Source: Actinopolyspora mzabensis
Lineage (GTDB): Bacteria; Actinomycetota; Actinomycetes; Mycobacteriales; Pseudonocardiaceae
Direction of reading: 5' to 3'
DNA length: 64,000 nucleotides
Assembly (NCBI RefSeq): GCF_900101095.1
Contig: NZ_FNFM01000013.1
Span: 62,001 to 126,000, forward strand
In this document: piece by piece, positions 17,213 to 26,894 of the stretch
Layout of the letters: each line of letters opens with the position of its first letter
How positions within the stretch are numbered: the stretch's first letter is position 1
Made by a program: the position numbers and the translations under genes
Notes under the pieces: model-generated
Seen by the model: only the letters and a program-made list of their open reading frames with translations
Told to the model about the DNA's origin: nothing
Database searches by the model: none

Positions 17213-18016
17213 ATGGAGTCCGAGGCCGATTCCGGGGTCGTGGGGCCGGTACAGTCCCTGACGCGCGGGCTGATGGTGATCCGCGCCTTCGACGAGACCC
17301 GGCCGGAGATGACGCTGAGTGAAGTCGCCCGTGTCACGGGCCTCTCACGTGCGGCGACTCGTAGGTTCCTGCACACGCTCGTGCGGTTGGGATACGTCTG
17401 GACCGACGGTCGGCTGTTCGCGCTGACCCCCCGCGTGCTGGAGCTGGGATTCTCCTACCTGTCCAGCCTGTCGTTGCCGGAGATAGCGCAGCCGCATCTC
17501 GAACGACTGGCCGCCCAGGTCCACGAGTCGGTCTCGGTCTCGGTCCTGGACGGGGACGAGATCGTCTACGTGGGGCGTGTCCCCACCTCCCGGATCATGA
17601 CCGTGGCGATCAACATCGGCACCCGGTTCCCCGCCTACGCCACTTCGATGGGGCGGGTGTTGCTGGCGAATCTGGGCGAGCAGGAGCTCACCGAGTACCT
17701 GCGCCGGGTGCGTCCCGAACCGTTGGCACCGCAGACCCTGACCAGCGTTGGCCCGCTCAGGCGGGAACTGGAACGCATCCGGGCACAGGGATGGGCGGTT
17801 GTCGATCAGGAACTCGAAGCCGGGCTGCGTTCGCTGGCTGCCCCCATCCGGGACCGCACCGACAGTGTCGTCGCCGCGGTCAACGTCTCCTCTCACGCGA
17901 GCAGAACGAGCGCGGAGGACGCCCGAAACGAGCTGTTGCCGCCGCTGTTGGAGACGGCCGCCAAGATCGAGGCGGACTTACGAGTGGCGCCTCAGGCGGG
18001 CAGGACCGCACGCTGA
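17213..18016 (+). CDS. pcaR: IclR-family regulator of the protocatechuate operon
   Basis: 267 residues from the ATG at 17213 (GTG 17207 is an alternative). The N-terminal winged helix (LTRGLMVIRAFDE..., MTLSEVARVTGLSRAATRRFL) is followed by an IclR effector domain (GTRFPAYATSMGRVLLA, GWAVVDQELEAGLRSLAAPI, VVAAVNVSSHASR). This matches the PcaR/PcaU branch, which senses a pathway intermediate and usually activates pca genes. It closes the operon on the same strand, 22 bp after pcaL. Its likely site is the half-site cluster at 10414-10447. Confidence 0.85.
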   Translation: MESEADSGVVGPVQSLTRGLMVIRAFDETRPEMTLSEVARVTGLSRAATRRFLHTLVRLGYVWTDGRLFALTPRVLELGFSYLSSLSLPEIAQPHLERLAAQVHESVSVSVLDGDEIVYVGRVPTSRIMTVAINIGTRFPAYATSMGRVLLANLGEQELTEYLRRVRPEPLAPQTLTSVGPLRRELERIRAQGWAVVDQELEAGLRSLAAPIRDRTDSVVAAVNVSSHASRTSAEDARNELLPPLLETAAKIEADLRVAPQAGRTAR

Positions 18017-18072
18017 CCGCCGTTGCGTTCACGGGCAGCATCGTCGTTCGCGCTTCCCGAACGCGTTGGGGC

Positions 18073-18109
18073 GGGCGGGACGAGCCGCCTGACCGCGCTC
18101 GTCCCGCCC
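18073..18109. terminator. Hairpin between pcaR and a convergent ABC exporter
   Basis: A perfect 13-bp stem (18073-18085 with 18097-18109) and an 11-base loop lie between two convergent genes. There is no T-tract. Likely a bidirectional terminator. Confidence 0.6.
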
Positions 18110-18204
18110 GGCACCGTGGGTGGCGAGTGACTGCCGGAGTCCCCGGTCCGGTGCATCGGCCGGATGAACCGCCCGTTCGAGAGCCTCGGGGGCGGGCTGA
18201 GGTC

Positions 18205-20157
18205 TCAGCTCCCCCTGGCGGGTTCCTCGGGGCGTCGAGAAGCCTCCGCGGGCCCCGCGGACAGTGCCGGGTCTCCGTCCGGGCGCTGCCCCGAGCGTTC
18301 GTCGAACTGGGTCCGGTAAAGTTCGGCGTAGTGGCCGCCCCGTTCCAGCAGCTGTTCGTGGGTGCCCTGCTCGACCACTCTTCCCTCCGCTATCACCAGA
18401 ATGCGGTCGGCACGGCGGATGGTGGCCAGGCGGTGGGCGATCACCACTGATGTACGTCCCGTAAGCGCTGTACGCAGGGCCTGTTGCACAGCCGCCTCGG
18501 AGCGGGAGTCCAGATGGGCGGTCGCCTCGTCGAGGACGACGATCGGCGGTTGTTTGAGCAGCAACCTGGCGATGGCCAGTCGCTGTTTCTCGCCGCCGGA
18601 GAGCCGGTAGCCGCGATCCCCGACGACGGTGTCCAGTCCCTCGGGCAGTTCGTCCAGCAGTTCTTCGAGTTGCGCGGTCCGAAGCACCCGGTGCAGCTCC
18701 GCGTCGGTGGCACCGGGCGCGGCGTAGGCCAGGTTCGCCCGGATGGTGTCGTGGAACAGGTGGGCTTCCTGCGTGACCATGCCGATGGTCGAGTACAGCG
18801 AGGACAGCGTGACGTTCCGGATGTCGTGCCCGCCGATCCGAACACTGCCGGAGTCCACCTCGTACAACCGCCCGGCGAGGTGGCCGATCGTGGTTTTGCC
18901 CGCACCGGAATGTCCGACCAGCGCGATCATCTCGCCCGGTTCGGCCCGGAACGTGACGTCGTACAGCACCTGCTGCGCCGGACTGCTCTCCGCACGTGCC
19001 ACCGATTCCAGCGAGGCCAGGGAGACCTCCTCCGGACCGGGGTAGTGGAACGAGACCGAGTCGAATTCGAGGCCGGCCGAACCGCGTGGCAGCTCGATCG
19101 CGTTCTCCCGTTCGCGGATCATCGGCGGCAGATCCAGCACTTCGAAGACGCGGTGGAAACTGACCAGCGCGGTCATCACGTCGACGTGCACGTTGGACAG
19201 CGATGTCAGCGGACCGTAGAGCCGGGTGAGCAGCGTCGTCAACGCCACCAGGGTGCCCAGCTGCAGCGAACCACCGATCACCAGCGTTCCGCCGAGTCCG
19301 TAGGCCACCGCCGTTGCCAGCGCGGCCACCAGGGTGAGTCCGACGAAGAACACCCTGCTGTACATGGCCGAGAGCACTCCGAGGTCTCGGACCCGTTCGG
19401 CTTTGCGGGCGAACTGCTCGGTTTCCTCGTCGGCCCGGCCGTACAGCTTGGTCAGCATCGCCCCGCCGACCCCGAACCGTTCCGTCATCAGGGAGCTCAT
19501 CTCGGCGTCCACGGCCATCTGTTCCCGAGTGACGCGTTGCAGACGTTTGCCTACCCACCGCACCGGGAACAGGAACAGCGGCAGCAGGGCCAACGCGATC
19601 AGCGTGATCTGCCAGGACAGCGCGAACATCGCCGCCAGTACCAGCACCAGACTCAGTACGTTCGACACCACCGCAGAGAGCGTGCTGGTCAACGCGCGTT
19701 GCGCCCCGATGACGTCGCTGTTGAGTCTGCTGGTGAGAGCTCCGGTCTGTGCCCGCACGAAGAACGCCAGTGGCATCCGCTGCACGTGGTCGAACACGTC
19801 CCGGCGCAGGTCGTAGATGAGCCCTTCCCCCAGGCGGGAGGAAAACCAGCGTTGCAGCAGCGTGAGCGCTGCTTCCAGCAGCGCGACCCCGGCAACCCCC
19901 ACCGACAGCCAGACGACCACGTGCAGTTTCCCCGGCACGATCCCGCGATCGATGATCGCTTTGAACAGCAGAGGGGTGACCACTCCCAGCACGGCTGTGG
20001 CCGCGACTACGAGCAGAAACGGAACGATGATCCGCGTGTAGGGACGCGCGTAGTCGAGGATGCGTTTCGCCAGCCCAGGTGGGAGACGCTGTCTGGTCAC
20101 CGAGCTGTCCCTGGTGAGTGAACGCATCGTCGCCCAACTCACTCCGCCGTTGTCCAT
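18205..20157 (-). CDS. ABC transporter, fused permease and ATPase (exporter type)
   Basis: 650 residues from the ATG at 20157, with GGAAGG six bases upstream. An N-terminal six-helix exporter domain (roughly residues 30-335, e.g. IIVPFLLVVAATAVLGVV, VLSLVLVLAAMFAL) precedes an ATPase domain. The ATPase has Walker A GHSGAGKTT, Q-loop TQEAHLF, signature LSGGEKQRLA, Walker B IVVLDEATAH and switch IAHRL. It should act as a homodimer, or with a partner, to export lipids, drugs or peptides. An insert between the domains (EEVSLASLESVARAESS) is unusual. It is monocistronic, so the substrate is unknown. Confidence 0.88.
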   Translation of the reverse strand: MDNGGVSWATMRSLTRDSSVTRQRLPPGLAKRILDYARPYTRIIVPFLLVVAATAVLGVVTPLLFKAIIDRGIVPGKLHVVVWLSVGVAGVALLEAALTLLQRWFSSRLGEGLIYDLRRDVFDHVQRMPLAFFVRAQTGALTSRLNSDVIGAQRALTSTLSAVVSNVLSLVLVLAAMFALSWQITLIALALLPLFLFPVRWVGKRLQRVTREQMAVDAEMSSLMTERFGVGGAMLTKLYGRADEETEQFARKAERVRDLGVLSAMYSRVFFVGLTLVAALATAVAYGLGGTLVIGGSLQLGTLVALTTLLTRLYGPLTSLSNVHVDVMTALVSFHRVFEVLDLPPMIRERENAIELPRGSAGLEFDSVSFHYPGPEEVSLASLESVARAESSPAQQVLYDVTFRAEPGEMIALVGHSGAGKTTIGHLAGRLYEVDSGSVRIGGHDIRNVTLSSLYSTIGMVTQEAHLFHDTIRANLAYAAPGATDAELHRVLRTAQLEELLDELPEGLDTVVGDRGYRLSGGEKQRLAIARLLLKQPPIVVLDEATAHLDSRSEAAVQQALRTALTGRTSVVIAHRLATIRRADRILVIAEGRVVEQGTHEQLLERGGHYAELYRTQFDERSGQRPDGDPALSAGPAEASRRPEEPARGS

Positions 20158-20460
20158 GTGAGACCTTCCGTACTGCCGAAGACGATCCGCCGTAATCCTG
20201 CGAATTCGAGTTCGCTCGAAGTCAATGTTCCACGGGAGCGAACGCCGGATGCTCCCATTCCGAGTTCGCCGCATGATCCCCGGTAGCGATGCTTTCCGTG
20301 CTGCCGCTGGTGCCGACGTGAATGCTTCGTGCTCACCGCGCGGCGAAGAAACCTCGGTACACCGATCCGCCTCAGCATCCGCTGCGCAACGGATAACGTG
20401 GTTTTCGGGCTGGTGAGTCCTTGCGAGCGGGCGACCCGGGACCGATCGGGGTTTCAACCG
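20158..20460. other. Intergenic region without a recognisable gene
   Basis: About 300 bp upstream of the ABC exporter and downstream of a small membrane-protein gene, both leftward. It should contain the exporter's promoter. I see no convincing coding frame, hairpin or repeat. Confidence 0.5.
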
Positions 20461-21018
20461 TTACGCTGATGGGGCAGCTCGGCACGCGTGCCCGTCGACC
20501 TGTCTCATGGACGCGGCCCGCCCGGTGGCCAGAGCGGCGATGCCTGTGGCGATCACGAGGGCGAGCCAAGCCGACGCCCCAGCTGATTGGTCGCCGCTCG
20601 TGGTGCCCACGAACACCCCGAACAACACAGCGGCAGTACCCGAGAGAACGGCCAGACTCGCATGCGCCGGCATGCTGGCCGATGTCGGGGCGCACGTGCC
20701 CAGACAGGCTACGGCCAGCGCCACAAGCACCACAGGCACCACGCCGGTCACGGGACTGTAGTCCTCGCCGATCGCGGCGCCGGAGTCCGGGTTCACCAGC
20801 TCGAACAACCGGAACAGCCCGACAGTTCTCTCGTAGGTACGATACTCCTGCGAGTGCAACCACGGTCCACCGGACAACGCCAACAGCGCGCTGCCCAGGG
20901 CCGCGTACAGTATCCGGAAACGCATCGCCTGCGCATCAGCTACAGCGGAGCCTTGATAGGCGGCGAGCCGGCTCTTGAACTCCTCGATTTCGTGATCGTG
21001 GTCTGGCGTACTCGGCAT
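20461..21018 (-). CDS. Hypothetical membrane protein
   Basis: 185 residues, no family recognised. An N-terminal polar, acidic stretch (DHDHEIEEFKSRL) is followed by about four hydrophobic segments: ILYAALGSALLALSGG (~35-50), VTGVVPVVLVALAVACLG (~90-107), LAVLSGTAAVLFGVFVG (~122-138) and WLALVIATGIAALATG (~151-166). A short extracytoplasmic region lies between the first two. Possible roles cannot be inferred from the neighbours. Confidence 0.6.
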   Translation of the reverse strand: MPSTPDHDHEIEEFKSRLAAYQGSAVADAQAMRFRILYAALGSALLALSGGPWLHSQEYRTYERTVGLFRLFELVNPDSGAAIGEDYSPVTGVVPVVLVALAVACLGTCAPTSASMPAHASLAVLSGTAAVLFGVFVGTTSGDQSAGASAWLALVIATGIAALATGRAASMRQVDGHACRAAPSA

Positions 21019-21397
21019 ACGTGCATCCTATGCGGCAGCGAGTAGCGCGCCGGCTCCGATCATCGCTGTGGAACGGATTTCCGCACGCGACCGCGTGGGC
21101 CGGAGACGAGTAGCAATCCATGCAGGAACTCTCGGCCACTCACAAAGCTGTGGTTGGGAACAAAGTCGCGCCTGTCCGTTTTCGGTCCACCCTCGTGCTT
21201 GGGTGCGGGGATGGGAAGGGTGAGGTCGAATTCGGCGATCTCGCCGCCGCCCCGCGTTCCAGCGTCAACGCGACGGCGCGGATCACCACGGCGGCCCCGG
21301 TCGGGGCTCGGTTCGCCGTGTTGTAGTCACACCTCTCCGGGGCGCTAGACCGGCCGAGCACGGCCAGCGCGTCAAGTCGGGCAGCGAAGCCCACCGT
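21019..21397. other. Intergenic region without a recognisable gene
   Basis: About 380 bp between the small membrane-protein gene and the tex terminator. Short frames exist on both strands but none has a ribosome site or family likeness. A promoter for the membrane-protein gene should lie near 21020-21100; none could be fixed. Confidence 0.45.
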
Positions 21398-21443
21398 GGC
21401 TCCTGCGGCGGGGCGGATGCGCAACCGCCCCGCCGCAGGAGCC
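21398..21443 (-). terminator. Strong hairpin after tex
   Basis: A perfect 19-bp GC-rich stem (21398-21416 with 21425-21443) and an 8-base loop begin 10 bp after the tex stop codon. There is no T-tract, as is common in actinomycetes. Confidence 0.75.
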
Positions 21444-21452
21444 GTACCGGGG

Positions 21453-23852
21453 CTAGTTCTCGCCGTAGCCGGCGCGTCGTAGCGCGTCAGCCATGGCCCC
21501 GCTGCCCGCCCCGCACTTGCCCTGTTGCTTGCCTTGTTGGCTGCCCTGTCGTTGGTTGGCACCGTTGCCGCGCTTCGCACCTGACCTGCCGTTGCCCGCG
21601 GAAGCGCGCGCCCGCTTACCGGACTCATCGGATTCCGCTCCGGAACCACTTCCGGTGGGAGTGACGTCGTCGTCCAGTCGAAGTGTCAGCGAGATGCGTT
21701 TGCGGTTCACGTCCACCTCACGGACCTTGACCCGTACCACTTCGCCCGGTTTGACGACTTCTCTCGGATCGTTGACGAACGACTTGGACATCGCGGAGAC
21801 GTGTACCAGCCCGTCCTGATGCACCCCGACGTCGACGAACGCACCGAACGCGGCGACATTGGTGACCACCCCTTCCAGCACCATGCCGGGGGAGAGGTCG
21901 TTCAACGAGTGGACGTCCTCGGCGAAGTTCGCGGTGCGGAACTCCGGACGCGGGTCGCGTCCGGGTTTTTCCAGTTCGGAGATGATGTCGGTCACCGTGG
22001 GAAGGCCGAAGGACTCGTCGGCGAAGTCCGCGGCCCGCAGCTCGCGCAGCACACCGCGATTGCCGATGATCCCGTCCAACGAGCTGTTGGTCGACTCGAC
22101 GATCCGGTGTACCACCGGATAACTCTCCGGGTGGACGCTGGAGGAGTCCAACGGGTCGTTGCCGTCGGTGATCCGCAGGAACCCCGCGCACTGCTCGAAC
22201 GCTTTCGGTCCCAGACGGGAGACCTCCCGGAGCGCCTGCCTGGACGGGAACCGCCCGTTCGTCTCGCGGTGGCCCACGATGTTCTCGGCCAGACCGGCGT
22301 TGATGCCGGAAACGCGGCTCAACAGCGGCGCCGAGGCGGTGTTCACGTCCACACCCACGGCGTTGACACAGTCCTCGACCACCGCGTCCAGCGAGTGCGA
22401 GAGCTTCGATTCGGAAACATCGTGCTGGTACTGCCCGACTCCGATCGACTTCGGGTCGATCTTGACGAGCTCCGCGAGTGGGTCCTGCAACCGCCGCGCG
22501 ATCGAGACGGCCCCGCGCAGCGACACGTCCACCTCGGGAAGCTCCCGCGACGCGTAGGAGGAGGCGGAATAGACCGAGGCGCCCGCCTCCGAGACAGAGA
22601 CTCTGATCAGGCCATCGCGGGACTCGGCCAGTCGCGCCGCCAGTTTGTCGGTCTCCCTGGAGGCCGTCCCGTTGCCGACCGCGAGCAGTCGCGCTTCGTG
22701 CCGATCGACCAACCGCTGGAGGGTGGCGAGTGCCTCCTCCCAGCGCCGCTGGGGCTCGTGCGGATAGATGGTGGCGGTTTCGGCGAGCTTGCCGGTGGCG
22801 TCCACAACGGCCACCTTCACTCCTGTCCGATATCCCGGGTCGAGACCGATCGTGGCACGCGGTCCGGCGGGGGCGGCCAACAGCAGATCGCGAAGGTTTC
22901 CCGCGAACACCCGAACGGCCTCGTCCTCGGCCTGCTGCCGCAATCTGTTGCGCAGGTCGATGTCCAGGTGAACCATGATCCGGGTGCGCCACGCCCAGCG
23001 TACGGTTTCGCGCAACCACGCGTCGGCGGGACGCCCTCTATCCTCGACGCCGAACCGGGCGGCGATACGTCGTTCGTAGTCGCTCGGCGCCCGACCGTCG
23101 GCCGAGCCCTGCCCGGCAGAGCTGTCGGGATCGAAATCGAGGGTGAGTTCGAGGACTTCTTCTTTCTCACCGCGGAACAGTGCGAGCACGCGGTGCGAGG
23201 GCAGCGTCCCCAACGACTCGGCGAAGTCGAAGTAATCGGTGAACTTCGAATCGTTCTCGGCCGCACCGGAGCGAGCGGTCGAGGACAACCGGCCCCGTTG
23301 CCAGGCGAGTTCGCGCAGTTGGCCGATGAGGTCGCCGTCCTCCGCGAAGCGCTCCACCAGGATGGAACGCGCTCCCGCCAGTGCGCCCGCCGCGTCGGGC
23401 ACACCGTTGTCGGCGTCCACATACGCCGCTGCCGAGGTCTCGGGGTCCTGCCCCGGGTCTTCCAGCAGTCCGGTCGCGAGTGGCTCCAGCCCCGCTTCGC
23501 GGGCACGCTGTGCCTTGGTTCGGCGCTTGGGTTTGAACGGCAGGTACAGATCCTCCAGCCGGGCCTTGGAGTCGGCGGCCATGATCCGACTGTGGAGCTC
23601 GTCGTCGAGCTTTTCCTGGTTGCGGATCTCTTCGAGGATCGTGTTGCGCCGCTGTTCCATCTCGCGCAGATAGCGTAGCCGCTGTTCCAGCGTACGTAGC
23701 TGCTCGTCGTCGAGCGCTCCGGTTGCCTCCTTGCGGTAGCGGGCGACGAACGGCACCGTCGCCCCGTCGTCCAGTAGCCGCACGGCGGCTTCGACCTGCT
23801 CGGCGCCCGCGCCGAGTTCGTCGGCGATCCTTTGGTGAATCGACGTCGTCAC
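21453..23852 (-). CDS. tex: Tex, S1-domain RNA-binding transcription accessory protein
   Basis: 799 residues from a GTG at 23852; upstream in-frame starts up to 23960 lack better ribosome sites. Tex organisation is complete: helical N-terminus (SIHQRIADELGAGAEQVEAAVRLLDDG, then FVARYRKEATGALDDEQL), a YqgF-like RNase H domain (TIGLDPGYRTGVKVAVVD), helix-hairpin-helix segments (SGINAGLAENIVGHRETNG), and a C-terminal S1 domain (GMVLEGVVTNVAAFGAFVDVG). A Gly/Gln/Lys-rich tail of ~70 residues ends the protein and may add RNA contacts. A housekeeping nucleic-acid-binding protein; monocistronic. Confidence 0.93.
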   Translation of the reverse strand: MTTSIHQRIADELGAGAEQVEAAVRLLDDGATVPFVARYRKEATGALDDEQLRTLEQRLRYLREMEQRRNTILEEIRNQEKLDDELHSRIMAADSKARLEDLYLPFKPKRRTKAQRAREAGLEPLATGLLEDPGQDPETSAAAYVDADNGVPDAAGALAGARSILVERFAEDGDLIGQLRELAWQRGRLSSTARSGAAENDSKFTDYFDFAESLGTLPSHRVLALFRGEKEEVLELTLDFDPDSSAGQGSADGRAPSDYERRIAARFGVEDRGRPADAWLRETVRWAWRTRIMVHLDIDLRNRLRQQAEDEAVRVFAGNLRDLLLAAPAGPRATIGLDPGYRTGVKVAVVDATGKLAETATIYPHEPQRRWEEALATLQRLVDRHEARLLAVGNGTASRETDKLAARLAESRDGLIRVSVSEAGASVYSASSYASRELPEVDVSLRGAVSIARRLQDPLAELVKIDPKSIGVGQYQHDVSESKLSHSLDAVVEDCVNAVGVDVNTASAPLLSRVSGINAGLAENIVGHRETNGRFPSRQALREVSRLGPKAFEQCAGFLRITDGNDPLDSSSVHPESYPVVHRIVESTNSSLDGIIGNRGVLRELRAADFADESFGLPTVTDIISELEKPGRDPRPEFRTANFAEDVHSLNDLSPGMVLEGVVTNVAAFGAFVDVGVHQDGLVHVSAMSKSFVNDPREVVKPGEVVRVKVREVDVNRKRISLTLRLDDDVTPTGSGSGAESDESGKRARASAGNGRSGAKRGNGANQRQGSQQGKQQGKCGAGSGAMADALRRAGYGEN

Positions 23853-23995
23853 GATCCTGTTCAGCCCTTCGACCGGCCTTGATCCCTTGTTGTGATGAGC
23901 ATTCTCGCCCATCCGTACCCGACGGGTACCGGCCAGGGCTTTCGCGGCGTGGCGTATCACCCGGAAGGGCGGTACTCCACTGGAGCGGGGGCGTC

Positions 23996-25831
23996 TCAGC
24001 GCGTCGCGGAACCGGGCACCAGATCCCGAGCGGCGCGGACGATGGCCGCCGAGTCGATTCCGGCCTGCGCGAGCAGTTCGGCGGGTTTACCGGAACCGGG
24101 CATGGCGGTGACGGCCAACTTCGTCACGGGCACACTGGCTCCAGCCTCTGCGAGCGCGGCGAGTACCGCGTCGCCGAGTCCGCCCTCGGGCCAGTGGTCC
24201 TCCACCGTCACCAGCCCGTCGGTCTCCTCGGCCGCCAGGCGCAGGGTTTCGATGTCGACCGGTTTGATCGAGTACAGGTCGATCACTCGTGCCCGGATAC
24301 CTTCCTCGGCCAATCGCTCCGCGGCATCCAGCGCCTCGTGCAGGGTCACGCCCGCCCCCACGAGGGTCACGTGCTCACCCTTTCGCACGGTTTTGGAACC
24401 GCCGATGGGGAAGACCTCGTCGGGACCGTAGATCACCGGAGTGGCACCACGGCTCGCCCGCAGGTAACAGATGCCCTCCCGGTCGGCCATCGGCTCGAGC
24501 AGACCCACCGTCTGATTCGCGTCACAGGGGTACAGCACGGTGCTGCCGTGCACCGCGCGCATGGCGGCCAGATCCTCCAACGCCATCTGGGAGGGGCCGT
24601 CCTCGCCGATGGCGACTCCGGCGTGTGAGCCCATCAGGTTCAGCGCGGCCCGGCTGATCGAGGCCATCCGGATGAAGTCGTAGGCCCGACTCAGGAACGC
24701 CGCGAAGGTGGAGGCGAACGGTATCCACCCCCGTGCCTGCATCCCCACCGCTGTGGCAAGCATCTGCTGTTCGGCTATGTACATTTCGAAGTATCGTTGC
24801 GGATGCGCTTCGCGGAACTGTTCCGAATGCGTGGAGTTGGACACCTCGCCGTCCAGCGCGACCACCTCGCCACGACGGGATCCCAGCGCACGCAGCCCCT
24901 GCCCGTAAGCCTTGCGGGTGGCCGCGGCGTCTCCGACCTCGAAAACGGGAGATGGTTCCTGGGCCGTCGCGAAGGTGTGGGGGGTGCCCACCGTCTCGGG
25001 TGAGCTCACCTTGACGTGCAGCTCGCGCGCTCCGCCGAGTTCCTCGATGGCCGCGGCCGGGTCCTGCAGTGGTTTGCCGTGTTTCCCCGGCAGGTCCTCG
25101 ACCTCTCCGACCCCCTTGCCCTTTCTGGTGCGAGCCACGACGACCGTCGGCCGGTCCCGGGTGGTTTCCGCCTCGTTCAGCGCTGCCTCGATCCGTTCCG
25201 GATCGTGACCGTCCTCCACCTCCACGGCATGCCAACCGATGGCGCGGGCGCGATCCGAGTAGGCTTTCAGGTCCCAACCGTGCATGGTCTCGCCGGTTTG
25301 GCCGAGGCGGTTCACGTCCACGAGGGCGACAATATTGTCCAGCCGATAGTGAGCGGCGTGTTCGAACGCCTCCCAGATCGACCCCTCCGCCATTTCGCTG
25401 TCTCCGCACAGCACCCACACCCGGCTGCCCAACGTGTCCAGTCTGGCGGCGGTCAACGCCAGCCCCACCCCTATCGGCAGGCCCTGTCCGAGGGAACCGG
25501 TGGCCACGTCCACCCAGGGCAGGGCGGGGGTGGGGTGGCCCTCCAGCCTGCTGCCGAATTCGCGGAACGTCAGCAGTTCCGCGTCGTCGATAGCTCCGGC
25601 GGCCTTGAAGCAGGAATACAACAGCGGGGAGGCGTGCCCCTTCGAGAAGACCAGGTGATCGTTCCGGGGGTTGTTCGGCCGGTCGAAATCCAGCCTCAGG
25701 TGACCGTCCAGCAACGCCGCCATCAGATCGGCCGCGGACATCGACGAGGTGGGATGGCCCGAGCCTGCCGCGTCGGCGGCTCTGATCGAGTCCACCCGCA
25801 GTTGTTGGGCCAGTTCGTGCCTGAATTTCAT
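23996..25831 (-). CDS. tkt: Transketolase, short single-chain (mammalian-like) type
   Basis: 611 residues from the ATG at 25831. Thiamine-diphosphate domain: SGHPTSSMSAADLM, FSKGHASPLLYS, GSLGQGLPIGVGLALTA, and GDSEMAEGSIWEAFEHA followed by VDVNRLGQTGE. Pyrimidine domain: DGEVSNSTHSEQF, EMYIAEQQMLATAVGMQARG, HAGVAIGEDGPSQMALEDLAAMR. A C-terminal transketolase_C domain follows. Length and the NRLGQ motif resemble animal transketolase rather than the ~700-residue bacterial TktA. It would exchange two-carbon units in the pentose phosphate pathway; a DXS-like role is unlikely. It stands alone, 143 bp from tex. Confidence 0.88.
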   Translation of the reverse strand: MKFRHELAQQLRVDSIRAADAAGSGHPTSSMSAADLMAALLDGHLRLDFDRPNNPRNDHLVFSKGHASPLLYSCFKAAGAIDDAELLTFREFGSRLEGHPTPALPWVDVATGSLGQGLPIGVGLALTAARLDTLGSRVWVLCGDSEMAEGSIWEAFEHAAHYRLDNIVALVDVNRLGQTGETMHGWDLKAYSDRARAIGWHAVEVEDGHDPERIEAALNEAETTRDRPTVVVARTRKGKGVGEVEDLPGKHGKPLQDPAAAIEELGGARELHVKVSSPETVGTPHTFATAQEPSPVFEVGDAAATRKAYGQGLRALGSRRGEVVALDGEVSNSTHSEQFREAHPQRYFEMYIAEQQMLATAVGMQARGWIPFASTFAAFLSRAYDFIRMASISRAALNLMGSHAGVAIGEDGPSQMALEDLAAMRAVHGSTVLYPCDANQTVGLLEPMADREGICYLRASRGATPVIYGPDEVFPIGGSKTVRKGEHVTLVGAGVTLHEALDAAERLAEEGIRARVIDLYSIKPVDIETLRLAAEETDGLVTVEDHWPEGGLGDAVLAALAEAGASVPVTKLAVTAMPGSGKPAELLAQAGIDSAAIVRAARDLVPGSATR

Positions 25832-26033
25832 CCGTTCCACTCCAAGCGGGTTCCCGGGTGCTCGCAGCCACAAACACCGCCCTGAGGGAGGGATGAGCCG
25901 GAAGTCGAACCAAAGCGAACACCCCCGCTGAACAGCTGCGGAACCACCGGGGGAGGCGATCGCTCGGATTTGCGCGGTGGTCCGTGCGGGTTTGCAATCG
26001 GACTCACACGATGCCTGCAGTAGGAGGCGCGCC

Positions 26034-26876
26034 ATGGATATGGTCCTAGCGCAAGGAACCGGGTTCAACGTGCTCGACAGCCTGCAGAGCGGGTTCACAC
26101 AGCTGATCAGCTATCTGCCGCAGTTGATCGGCGCGCTTCTGGTGCTGGTGATCGGTTACATCGTGGCGAGGCTCCTTCGGGCGCTCGTGACGCGGCTGCT
26201 GCGGCGCGTCCATCTGGACGACCGGATGTCCCGCGCCGGCCAGGGCGCCCGCTATGTGGAGCGCCTCAGCCCCAGAGGCAGCCCATCGAGGTTGGTGGGC
26301 ACCGTTGTCTTCGCCGTGATCATGCTCTTCGTGCTGTCCTCGGCGATCGGCACGCTCGGTATCCCCGCGTTGACCGGCTTCATGAACGTGGTGCTCGGTT
26401 ATCTTCCGCGTGTGATCGCCGCGCTGGCGATTTTCCTGCTCGCCGCGGCCGTCGCGGGAGCCGTGGGTACGTTGGCCGGACGCACACTGGGAGACACCCC
26501 GGCCGGGCGCATGGCAAGCACCGCGGCCCCGGCGCTGGTGATGGCGATCGGTGTGTTCATGATTCTCACCCAGCTTCGTATCGCTCCGGTGATCGTCACC
26601 GTGACTTATGTGGCCCTGGTCGGAGCAATCGCTCTGGGGTCGGCACTGGCCTTCGGTCTCGGTGGCAGGGAGGCAGCAGCGGAGATGATCAATTCGAGTT
26701 ACCGGCGCAACTTCGGAGACGCCGCACAGGCCACCTCTCCGCAGGGTGCTGAAACCACCGAACAGTCCCAGAACTGGAGCGTGCGTGGTGCGGGAACCGC
26801 CCCGGAACCGAGTGGAGCACCCGCCGAGACCGAGCAAGGTGGCGGCGACAGCGGGGGCTCCCACCGGGCGACCTGA
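26034..26876 (+). CDS. MscS-like mechanosensitive channel family protein (conserved TM-helix type)
   Basis: 280 residues from the ATG at 26034, with GGAGG six bases upstream. Five hydrophobic helices can be seen. The first (LISYLPQLIGALLVLVIGYI, then VARLLRALVTRLLRRV) has the look of the conserved TM-helix repeat of small MscS-family proteins. A second copy (GYLPRVIAALAIFLLAAAVAG) follows after 100 residues. The C-terminus (from ~225) is a polar Thr/Gln/Ser-rich tail. It lacks the full cytosolic MscS domain. It probably helps in osmotic adjustment. The next gene follows 18 bp later. Confidence 0.72.
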   Translation: MDMVLAQGTGFNVLDSLQSGFTQLISYLPQLIGALLVLVIGYIVARLLRALVTRLLRRVHLDDRMSRAGQGARYVERLSPRGSPSRLVGTVVFAVIMLFVLSSAIGTLGIPALTGFMNVVLGYLPRVIAALAIFLLAAAVAGAVGTLAGRTLGDTPAGRMASTAAPALVMAIGVFMILTQLRIAPVIVTVTYVALVGAIALGSALAFGLGGREAAAEMINSSYRRNFGDAAQATSPQGAETTEQSQNWSVRGAGTAPEPSGAPAETEQGGGDSGGSHRAT

Positions 26877-26894
26877 GAATGCGAGGTGCTCACG

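Noticed and set aside
18484-20121. A 545-residue plus-strand frame over the ABC exporter
   Set aside because: Antisense shadow, extremely His/Gln/Arg-rich, no ribosome site.
21801-23678. A 625-residue plus-strand frame over tex
   Set aside because: Antisense to a well-conserved protein; no recognisable domain.
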